Part shown: piece after piece, positions 25,001 through 37,000 of the stretch
How positions within the stretch are numbered: the stretch's first letter is position 1
Layout of the letters: each line of letters opens with the position of its first letter
Assembly (NCBI GenBank): GCA_013398015.1
Contig: VZRR01014165.1
Span: forward strand, 3,328,048 to 3,392,047
Reading direction: 5' to 3'
Length of the DNA: 64,000 nucleotides
From: Oreocharis arfaki
Lineage: Eukaryota > Chordata > Aves > Passeriformes > Paramythiidae
The notes under the pieces: model-generated
What the model saw: only the letters and a program-made list of their open reading frames with translations
The model's database searches: none
Told to the model about the DNA's origin: nothing
Translations under genes and position numbers: made by a program

Positions 25001-28000
25001 GGGTTTTAAATGTTGTATGTGCTCTTCAGTCTGATCTGACCTTTCTCAAGTCAATTGGTATAGCATTACCATGCTTTAGGTGTGTCAGTGTGCTACTGTT
25101 TGAGCAAGCTGTGCTACCCTAAGGTATGGTTTTTGTTGCAGTAGAATGAAGCTTTAACTTTAAGTGTGCTGAATTTTTAATTCTTAAGTATCTGCAGGAA
25201 ACAAAAAAAAATCTTTACTGTACTTGACTATATTCATGTATTTATTTTACAGATTACATTTATAAGTTTTGCAGAAGAGATGGGTATTGCTTGCTTGCAG
25301 GTACAGTATATATCTATTGATATTTGAAAATGTCTTCTGAGTAACACCTAGTTTTTTAAATGGAGGAAGTTTGATGTTCAAGAAATGAAGTAGCTGTATC
25401 TTGAGTGTTTAAAAGCCTAAGTTTCAAATGACATTGAAAGTTTGAAAATAATTATTTTAATATGATGATCGGTGTTTTATATGTATTTACAGTGTTACCT
25501 GAGTCAGTCTTTGTATTAGGATGGTCTGGAACAACTTAAATGCAGTGGAGGGGGATGACTGGTTGGGGCGATGGGTGTTTGGGTGGGGAGGGACTTGACT
25601 GGTTGTATTTTTTGTGGGTGCTTTTTTTTGGTTTGGTTTTGTTGTTGCTGTTAAACACTTGAGTGTATCAGTATTTTGGTTTGTTATCTTACCCTTAGTT
25701 GAGTTGTGCTTATTAATATGGTGCAGTTGCATGTGTGAAACTTAAACTTCACTGAACTGACTGCTAGCTGTGAGGGTTTAGGAGTCAGTATTATGGTTAT
25801 GCCTTAAGATTTTATTCTGGAGATTTAGATAAGGAAATATTATTTTAAAAGGCAGAGTATAGCAAACTAGGAGGGTTACAATGTGCCGTTTTCATAAGTT
25901 AAGGGTTTAGTCTTCCTGTGCAATTAGCATATCAGTATAATTCATATTCACATACATGTTCACAGTGAAATTCCATGTTTCTACTCTGTCTAGATCTTAG
26001 GAGACAGAGATTGCTTGTAATAGTTTGCTGATGTTTTAAAATGTGAAACAGAAACTCTGAATCTATTTGTGTTCTATATCAGATCAATGTTGCTAATTCA
26101 TCAAATTCTAATATTAGACATTTTTTCAAGTGTGGGTCAGAACTGTTTTATTGTTTAGATTTAGATGGAATTTAGAGAAAGTTGGACAGAACAGGTTTAT
26201 GGAGTTTTGCTTTGAGCCATAGGGATCAGTAGTGTTTGGACTATTGGAAAAAAACCTGTAAATCTTTCATAGGCCTCTTCTGTATTGGACAAACGTAAAG
26301 GTTGTCCAAGGTCTTGTTAAAGACCATGTTTTTGTAATAGGGAGCTAGAACACTGTTCCAATAAAGCGCACAAAGAGCATGTAGAGATCCATGGAGAACC
26401 ATCATTAGGTGAGGTCAGTGTAGTTGGATATTTTGTAGGATGTGCAGCTGCTTTTCGGCACTTACATGATTCTGTTTTATGACTTTTAAGCATCTTCCAC
26501 GTGTGGATAGAATTAAATCTTGTTTACAAAAGCTTTACATCACAGTTTGAGAGAGTACATGGGGGATAGAGCAAGAAATTGGGAAAAAAAGAAAAACTTT
26601 ACCAGAATTAGCAGCTGTTAGGATTTAGGGGAGGTATGAGATCAAACTCATTGTCATTTGCATGCTATTTTTTTGGCTTTATATTCTCAATAGTTTTTTA
26701 TTTAAATTTAAATCAGGAGTTGTCAGCTGTTTCTGTAGAGCTTCCAGATGTTCTGAAATCACTCCAGTTGCGCAAACTAAAAGAAAACGAGGCTGTATTT
26801 CTAAAAGACATAAAGAAAACCTTGGCAAAACCTTATGTCATGAAACATCAGGTAAAATTTTTGTGTCTTCTTGCATGTCAGAAACATTACATTTTGCCTC
26901 CTAAAGAGCTTAATCTTACTACACCCTTTTGGTTTTGGGCCATCTTAGCCACAGTATTAATATTATATTTCTGTTCTTTCATGAAAATAAACTATGCTGT
27001 ATTGTTTACAGAAAATAATTAATAAACATTTAATTATGCTGATGATCCTATGCTTCTACTAGGCTACAGTCTCTTTCACTGGCAATTTGGAAAGAATAGG
27101 AAGTTTGTCAACTTACTGATCTCTGCTCTGCTCAAATAGCTTTCATCTTCAGCAGATTTTTTTTGTTGAAACAGAAGTGCCAAAATTAAGGGAATGTCTG
27201 GTGTTCATGAAACTCAGTGATCACTTTTCTTAAAAAAAATTATAAATGCTGTTAATTATATGGTTTCTATTATTTTTATTTCTATATTGCTCCCGTTATT
27301 ACTATGCAAATTATATTCTTTCCACGTACAAACATTGCATATAGGATAAAAGGTTCCTTGAAGAAACAGATATACTTCCAACCGACTACACCTATGAACT
27401 TAAATATTGTACAGCATAAACCTGCTCTGAAATACTGTGTTCCTCTACAAATATTTAACATGCATTCTTTAATAGGTTCTTGAGTACATGTTATCATGTT
27501 TATGTTACATTATTGCAATGATTTATTCAGAATGCAGAAGTTATGAGAATGAGTAAGTCATTCTAGCTATCACTCTACACAAACTCTTGAATTAATTTCC
27601 TTGTATTTAAAATATTTTAAAATTATTTACTCTTCATAAGAATGCATTTAAGGGATCCCTTGAAGACTGCTTTGTTTGTTTTCTTGTTGTTCTCTTTTTC
27701 AAGAATCAGCTTCCTGAAGTGTTTTGTGTGATGAGACTGTCTCCTTCATTCCCAAGGATCAAAGTTGATTATATATTTACCTTGCTAAGCAAGTATAACA
27801 CAGGCATAAGATATGCAGTAGAAATAAACTCCTCACAAAAACATCAAACAGAGACAACCCATGGAGAAGATGATGACACGAATCAGTCAGTTTCTTCAAT
27901 TGAGGATGATTTTGTCACTGCTTTTGAACACTTAGATGAAGATGAACCTTCAAAGATACAAAGTGCTGGTAAGTTCTTGCACACTTTTAGAAATCGGTAT

Positions 28001-31000
28001 TTGAAATTTAGGCCATAGGGATTTAATAAGAAAGTAAAGGTAAATAACTTGTAATTTATTTTACATTAATCATGCTTTGTAAAGGGATATTATGCAATTG
28101 AAAAATTAATTTTTTGCTCTGTTCACAACAGCTTACCAACTCATAAACCAAAGATTCTTATCTCAGTGTCAGATGGATATCAAATAAAATCTTGTTCTAC
28201 TTTGTGTGCCAAAAAATACATCCATTTGTCAGTGATTAGATTTGTATAATAGGATTTAAAGAAAATGAAAGATTGCTTTAATCAGGAAAGATGAGCTAGC
28301 ATTCGGCAACAAGAGTAAACCCAGCAGTTGCCATTAAAACCTGTCCAGTTTGTTGTAGTTCTGTGTAAATTCTTGGTTTTGAATCAATCTCTTTTTACCT
28401 TTTTTTTCTTCAGGTACATGCATCTTTACTTCTCAAAACCATCGAGATGCTGCTTCACAGACCATCCCTGCTCGAAATTTAGAAGCTGTTGACTCAAAGA
28501 TTCTTGTGGGTTCTGCACATCGAAAGTCATCTGCCAGATCTTCTACTTTGGTTGATATTTTTGGACTTAAGGAGCTGTCCTCAGTAAAGAATTCAGTTAC
28601 AACCTCAATTTCTGATCCTTGGATACAAAGGAGTTTCTATAAGCCATATAATCCTTCTGATCAAGGTGTTAATTTTTTACATAAAACATTGTTTTCTTCT
28701 TCTCCAGCTGAATCCTCTGAGTCAGATTGCTCCAGCCCAAGCCCTATCATCTTCTTAGATGAAGAAGGATATCAAAAAAGCTTGAAGGCAAAACTTCAGC
28801 TGCCAAAAATTCCAGTAGTAAAAGATGGTATAGAGGATTCAGACTCAGAAGTAAGTGAATTTTTTGATAGTTTTGATCAGTTTGATGAGCTGGAACAAGC
28901 CTTGGAAAACTCTTGTAAAATTACTAGGGATCCCATCCTAGGAAATCCTGCCCAGAAAAGGAGGACTGCACATGAAAAATTGCCTTCTGCAAGCATTACA
29001 ATGAATCCTCAGAAATTCAAGTTTGATCGCCCCACTCTCCCAGCCAATGTGAAGAAACCAACTCCTCGTAAGCCAGAATCGCCATACAGCAGCATCTTCG
29101 AGGTCCCGGATTCCCCTCGCCTGGTTAAAACATCAGGGGAAGAGCATGGAGGCTTCTTCAGCCCTATTAGAACATCGGCCTTCAGCCCGCTAGGGAGCTG
29201 TGGTTCTTCCGAATGTTTGTGTCGAATTAATCTTGGTGGAGATGGGAGAGGTGAAAGTCACCGTGATGCAGCTTATAGCAGCTACTCGGCATACGCTGAC
29301 AGTGTTTCATTTGAAATACTGGGTTCTGTTTTTTTTTCTGAGTCCTCATCAGAACAAGTGTGTGCAGAGAATGATTCGAAGCACAAAAGGGTTACTTTAA
29401 AAGAGAAGAAGAGGCAAGCTGCAGATCTCAAAACGAAAACTAGTAAGGAACCAGAGAAGCAAGCAAAATCTAAACGTAAGTCACTGATGATCAGAGATAG
29501 CATTCAAAAATTTGCAGCTGAACTGGTTGAGAAAAGTTTTGGCAGTGCATTTAAAGACCTCCAAAAAGGTGTTTCTTCCTGCACAAATGCACTTTGCCAT
29601 TTGGCTGCTAGGTTGACTTCTTCAGTCTTTCAAATGGCTTTTTATGAGATTGGAAGACGCAGAGCAATCTCACTGAAAGAGCGTGCTGTTAGTGGCATAG
29701 CAAACTTTTTGGTGAGTGAAGCTATAACTGGTGCTTTGAAAGAATTGCGTCAGGTGAAGAAACAAATATTTACCAACACTGTTGCACGGTTCGCGGCAGA
29801 CCTCGCTGAAGAACTTGTGTTTGAAGGAATCATGGAAGTATGCCAGTTTTCATATCCATCAACACCTACTGCACAGCCCTCATCATTTGATTATGAAAAC
29901 AAAGTGGTAAGATCCTATGCCAGAGATTTGTCTGAATCTGTCATTCAGGAGGCATTTATTGAGCTATCTCAGGTTGATGTGACCTTCACAACACAAGCAG
30001 CCATTAGTGTTTCCATGGACAATATCGAATATGTAAGCGCAGAAAGTATGTTAGAGTCAACGCAGACTTCCACAGTTTCTCCTAGTTTTAATGATAGGGT
30101 AGCACTAAAGCCAATCCAAGATGCCAAGAAGGAATATACAGTACAGCAAGCTCTACTTTGTACCTCTGGTATTGGGTGTTCAATACCGGTGCCCTTAGCT
30201 GGAAGAGCTCTGTGTCAGCAACAGGTTTCCTCTGATGCTTACAGAGCAAAAGTATCCACTGTTCCAAATGCTGATGACAAAATGAAAGTATTCAAAGACT
30301 CCACTCATCCATTTTTCACAAGCAGAAAGAGAGAGGAGGAAGTCACTTCTTTCAGAAATATTTATCTAACTTCAGATCACAGTCAAAGTACTGAAAGTAC
30401 TCTGTCACTCTTTTGTAACCAGAATGATACCAAACTAACAAATAACAAATCTGGAATGAACAATAATTCAGAATTAGCAAGTGGGTCTAAAGGCATTAAT
30501 ACTTTCTCTGGGACTATGGTAGATATGATAGTCAATGAAGCTTATGAAGCCATAACCTCGTCTAAAGTAACAAAAGCTGTAGAAGAGTATTCAGATTTTT
30601 TAACAAGAAAAGTAATAGATAAAAAACCTTGTGTGCAAGGTGTTGGTGAAGACTCCCCCAGAAGCATGTTTGCAGATCATTTGGCCAAGTATGTCATAAA
30701 ACAATCTGTGGAAGAAAGTAAAGCTGTGTTATGCAACACCAGTGAGAATTTAACATGTAATGTGAGCTCACAGACTTACAGAGATAGCAATCAAAAAGAA
30801 CAATGTGTGATACAGAAGCAAGAGGTTGAGAAACAAAGTAATGTTTCTATAATTGTGGAACAACAACAGTTGCCTTTGAATAATCCATGTAAATTTCCTA
30901 CTCAGGCTCATTCTGTTCAGAGATTTTTAGAATCTAAAGATTGTTGGCAGGAACAAAAAGGAAACAAGTTTTCTTCAAAATCACTTCCGTCTTGTTCCAC

Positions 31001-34000
31001 TGTGACTTTTGCTAGGCATGTTCTAGAGGACTGTACTGACATGGGAAGCTGTTCAATAACATGCTTAAACAAGCCTTCCAGAAAGAGTGATACCCAGAAA
31101 CTATCAGCAGGAGCTTTGAATTGCAGGCAGACACATTGTTTTCTGCGTGCAAATAGCTTTTCTTCGGAGATGTTTGGCAGTGAAGGTGCTTTGCAGATGG
31201 AAGAAAAATCAAGCTTGAAACATGGAAATACCTGTTTAATGCCTAATACACCCCCACCGACTCCTTTAGTACCATGTCAAGGTAGTTCTGAAAGGAACCT
31301 AAGAAAACTGTCCAAGAAACTCAAGGGAGAATTAGCAAAGGAATTTGCACCTGCAACACCACCTTCTACACCCTACAATCCATCTGTTACTGATTTGTCT
31401 GAAATGGAGCACGACTCTTTGGAAAATGAGGAATTTATGCTGAAACTCATGCGGTCGCTTTCTGAAGATGTGGAAAGTAGTGAAGATGAAGATCATTCTG
31501 AAATGCCTGTTGAGAAAGAGGAGCATTCAGCAAAAACAATTCAGTATGCAGATTGCCTAGCTGGCCACATAATTTCAGTAGCGACTGAAATGGCTGCTTC
31601 CCATTTAGGTGGTAAAACAAATGAAAGAGAAGCTGGTAGGCAGTCTCAGTTAGGTATGCAAAAGAAAAGATGTGGATGTACTGTGTTTGTAAATATCCCA
31701 GAAGAGACATGCAATTCCTTGTGGAATTATGCAGGTGATATGGCAGGAAAAGTCATCAATGAGGCCAAGAAAGTAGTGAAATCAAGGCATTGTAAGCTGT
31801 TAAGGTTGAAGCGGGTGGATTGCTTTTATCTGAGAAAAGCAGATAAAGATGGTAGTTCAAAAGAGTGGTGTGGCCCAGTGCGGGACCAGTGGCCTGGGGA
31901 GAGAGATTCATCTGTGCTTGCTTTACCTCAAGGTTCAGGCACGACAGGTTTGACTTCCAAGTACCCGAGTTGTGAAAGTGTGACTGATGAATACGCAGAT
32001 CATGTTATCCGGGTTCTGAAAAGAGAAGGAGGTAACGCTGAGCTGTTGGTGGATCAGTACGCCAGCAGACTTGCTTATAGGTCTATCAAATCGGGCTTGC
32101 AGCAAGCTGCTAGAAAAACCAAATTCAGATACAGCAGAAAGACATTTCCTGGGCAAAATGCACAGGTAAACGGTAAACTGGAGCTGATCAAAGCAGGGAA
32201 TAAAGATGCAGTACAGCAAATGAAAAGCAGCATTCATCGCTGTGAAGGCCAAACGTTTGAGAGGAGTGCACAGAGAATGGAATGCATGGAGTTGTTACAT
32301 TTTTCCGAATCCCTTGCTCACAGTATCACTTGTGATGTCAGGAAGAAACTGAAAATGTCGGGAGCATGTTTGCCAAAGTCTCTAACAGATTCCTGCCTAT
32401 ATAAAAAGACTGAATTTGATGAAGTCACAGGGGACCTCATTAAAAGAAGGTTTTCTAGGACATTTCTTCCTTTCTCCCCAGATCGTAAACTCTATCATAG
32501 TACTGGTAATATAAATGAAAATGGCTACAGTGAAGGCGTAATTCAAGCTATAGAACAATATGCTAGAAAAGTAGCAGATGATACTCTAGAAATGAGTTTA
32601 GAGTCAGCTGTTCTCCATGTGGCTGAAAACAGAAAAAATGGAGATAAGCTCTCATATACTGAGAAACTGTCTCCTTTTTCTGGAACTGTCTGTAGATGCT
32701 GCAGTATGAAGGAACATCGGTACTGTACAGAAAGTATGTCCCGTCATCTGCCTGCACAAGAATCCTGCATTCCAGTGAGGCATTTTCTTCATACTGGATT
32801 GGGTGGTGTCTGTCAAAAGTCAAGAGTGTTTCAGCTCGATATTCCCAAAATTCATGTTGATGTAGAACAGAAGACAGTGTTTTCTGACAAGGGGGCTACT
32901 GCGGCCGTAGAGAAAGCAGAAAGAGAGCTGAGTTACACAAGTCTGGCAGCTGACAGTGGTATTGGACAAGATGGAGTCAGTTTTGCTGAAAGCCTTACTA
33001 CTGAAATAATGACATCAGCTATGACTAATATTGGTCAGGCAGTTACCATAAGGTAATATTAATTTTCTCTTCTTTGTTGCATTTTGTACCAGGAAAAGGA
33101 TTATTAATACAAATATGTGTTCAGAAGGATTTTTAATATGTTTTCTTGGAAAGGTACACTTTACCTTCTTAATGTTTTCTTTTTATTCTTCTGATTATAT
33201 TTAAATCATTCAGGACTAGGAAGAAAAGCTTTTTTCCACCTGTGTGGGCTTGAAACCGAGGATACTATGTATATCACCATACATATGTTCCCGTAGGTGG
33301 CTAATAAGTGGAACTTATTGTTTCAACTTGAGAATAGTACCTACAGTAGTGAACACTAGTCCTTACAGGTTTTGTTGGTCTATGAGCCGTGACAGAATTC
33401 ATATATTTGTTCCCTATTTTTACTTCCTCTTCAACATCTGATGGTGGCCAAATGAGCCATTGCTTTGTGGTATGAAGACTTCATTTTTTATTATGGATGT
33501 GTTGTGATAGTGTCTTTATTACTAGAAAAAAACCCCAACCTGTTACTTTAAGAAAAAAACACTGACTAAACTGCACTTTAGCTTATAAAATAGCAGTACA
33601 AATATGAAAGAATTAACTTTGAAATTCTTGTGTTTTTAGCAAAGGGTGACATACTTTAATAGGCCTATAAATAAGAAATATTTCCTACAGTAAATTTGTG
33701 GCAAACAACCGTTTCCTAAAACAGACTGTGCTATGATCAGAGTGAAATCTCTTCAGGTCCAAGTGCAATCCTTGCCATGTTGTTTTTTTAATTTTGAAGT
33801 AATACTTATATTCATACCTTTTTTTGTGTTTTTTCTTTTTGTTTATTTGTATGTTTGTTTTTGAGGGGAATTCCTCACACTAGTTTCTTTCTCTGCTGTT
33901 TAGAGGGTCATCATGATGAACAATAATGCTGATCTTTGTATGTTCAGTGGCTAAAGGCCACAGTGAGACTGAACTAAATTTTTCAAGGTTTGGTACAAAA

Positions 34001-37000
34001 CACATACATACTAACAGCATAAAAGTGCTCTTGAGTAGTGTATTGTTGGTCTTTGCACAGCAGGGTTGAGTCCTTACTCAATGTGTGACAAAAAAAAATA
34101 AAGTGGTCATGTGGTGATGTTTTTCTATACCTATGGTGTCGAAGATGGCACTTTGTTAAAAAATTCTGGTTAGAATATGCCAACAACAAAATGCAGGGTT
34201 CAAAGAGATACTGTTTATTATTAAGTTTGTGGCAAGAAGACGATATTAGAATTTTGCTGTGACAGAATTTATAAATGTTTCTTATATTGTCATCTGGTGT
34301 GTGATATGTAATGCATGCGTTACTTTAGAAACTGCCTTGTGTGATGTAGAGAACTGGTGCTGGTATAACTGTAAATAAAAATGGGGAAAATGACATTTTT
34401 TATTACCCTGATGGGTTCCAGTTCAGCTACATATTTGTACAAATTCATGCTCACTGGAGCGAAGTGTTAGGAATGATGTGCTTAAGATTGTCTTTTTTAA
34501 TAGTGAATGTTACTGTGGCTGCTTGCTGTGTGGGAGTAGGATGATAATTTTTCTTGAACTTCCTACCGCTTCATGTATATATAGATAATTACAGTGTGTA
34601 CATGAAAGTTAGTTCATAACTGCATGTTCCCATTTTGTAAGTTGTTTTTGGTTTTTTATTTTTTGGTTTTTTTTAATGAGGAAAGATTCACTATTATGGG
34701 GTATGGTTGCTTGATTGATTTTTGGATAAAAATATCAAACTTACTTCCTGAGGGGAAAAATTCTGTACAAGTCATGCATTGCTACACTTTCTTGAAGGAG
34801 AAAAACAAATCTTTTTATGCAGAAAGCTTTTTTTAAAAAATGGAATTGCAACATTTTGGACAGCAGTTTATACTAAGGCACTTTGCCTTCAGTAGCAGAC
34901 CTCTTAGCTATTTGTACTGAAGGCAGGCCGGGGAAAATAGCCAAGCTGTCCTATGGTGAACAAGTTCAGAAATGGTAAGTCTTCTGCTTGAAAGGTGTAC
35001 CTTGATACACAGTCTGCAAGGCTACAGTGCCTTCTGTGCTTTATAGCAAATAACATTCCAAATGAGAGAATTCTTTGTACCACTTCCTTTGACTTCTAGT
35101 GAAAGAATTCCTAATAGCAATCGGTGACCTAAGCCTGTTGATGTTTCATATTCATTTGGTTGCACTATTTCTTGTGTTAAGAATAGGGCACAAATTAAGG
35201 GATTCCTCACCTTTTCTTTTCCACTTGAATTTAATGTCTTTGGAATGGTGTTAAATTGCTGTGAATGAACCAACACAGGTCAGCATGAAATGCAGTGATG
35301 TTTTTGTCTTAAATTTTTGTTTAGCTCTGTTGGAAGAGAAGGATTTCACTCTGTTGAATCTGTTGTTAGCCAGCAGATGAGTCTTAGTATTGGTGATGAT
35401 AGCACTGGGAGTTGGTCCAATCTAAGTTTTGAAGATGAACATCCTGATGAGAGCAGCAGTTTTCTTCACCTAAGTGACAGGTAATTATAAAGATGTTAGT
35501 ACAGTTGAACAGTTACCTTGACATCAAATAACTTGTCATCAAGTGTATTTCTCCTAGGGTTTGGGGAAGAAGAGGTTATTTTTGTCTTCAACACACATTG
35601 ACTTTTTTATTAAAAATGGCTCTAATATTATGATCTTATTATCTTACAAAACGTTGTTGGCCATGAATGTTCATACTCTGTAAAATATGTGGAGTGTGCA
35701 TTGTCATTGATGCCAGGGAGTCACATCAAGTAAACTGTGCGTATAAAATGTAACTATTTAGCAAAAGGTGTAAGCATTTAAAAACAACCACCTGGCATAA
35801 AATTCAGCTTGAGAGTATGGTTTTTAAGTTGTGCTCTAAAATATTAAAACTTAATCTTTGAGAAAGTGTTTTATATAGATTATTTTTGAAAATAATTAAT
35901 AGTAGCCTAATTTGCATGATGAGCTTTTACAGCTATTTTTGTCTTTTTGGAGACTGGAATTTATAAGCTGCTCTTACTGACATTGGTGGAGTATTTACAT
36001 ACTGCTAACCATGGACGTGCAGGTGTGTAAGATTGGCACTTACCTGTTCAGGGTAGTAACATTTTCTGCAGAGCTTCTCACTGCACTGTCTCTGGCCAAT
36101 TGATAACTAACAAAGATTAGGATGGAAATTCTAGAATCTGCAATGTCTCTGCCTGTTTCCAGGGAGAATTATATTGAGAGCTGTGGCCCGAGTTTCTATA
36201 TAAGAAATTTATGAGGGACGAGTAAACTTAGTTTTTAATGATTGATATAACAAAGTTCAGCATTTCTGTTGAAGAATAGCAGAAATGGGAGAGATATTTT
36301 TTCTTTAGTTAGTACTTCCAGCATTACTGAGATTAAAGAGAAAGTATGGGAGATCTGCTTGCTCGAGTAATATACAATTAAGTTATTTGGTAATAATGTG
36401 AAACTACTCAATTAAGTGTCTGCAATATTTGTCATGTTTTGCTTAACTAAATAATTTAATCGAACCACTACTATAATTTATCACTTACAGATGTTAATAA
36501 TTTTGTAAAAGAATACATTAACTTATGAGTTATTTTAGTAAAACATTATCTCTTGGACAAGTGAAAATGATGATGAAAATCTGAGAATAAGGAAGAATAT
36601 TCGCTATATTGGCAGTTAAAAATACACAATAAAATATAGGTTAGTTGATAATAGGAAAAAGTATAAAAAATTTCTGGTCCAGTAGTGCCTTATGTTGTAT
36701 TTGTTATTTATTATTTGTTTATCATTCCCAAAACAGATGTAAATGAAAAAAAGGTAATTTATATAACTCAGAAGTAAATATGTGGCTCATTAGAGGAGGA
36801 GTGACCAGAATTAACATGTTACTCATAGAAGGGGAGGCGTGATTTGGATAGCAAGGTGTTGGTGGAGGAAACAGGCATGTGCAAATTGATCAGCTCGTTT
36901 TGCAGAACTAATTGTGGCTTGGTAACAGCACCTATGTTCATTTGTGTTGCTGAGGTTTATCAGGTGGAAGGAAGGATCTCGGATTTGCCCTGAGTAAAAA

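Noticed and set aside
26636..27022. Apparent 128-residue protein with a hydrophobic tail
   Set aside because: It is exon 5 of AKAP11 read through into introns on both sides; the acceptor and donor explain it.
27719..28018. Apparent 99-residue stand-alone protein
   Set aside because: It is exon 6 of AKAP11 from an internal codon, read into intron 6.
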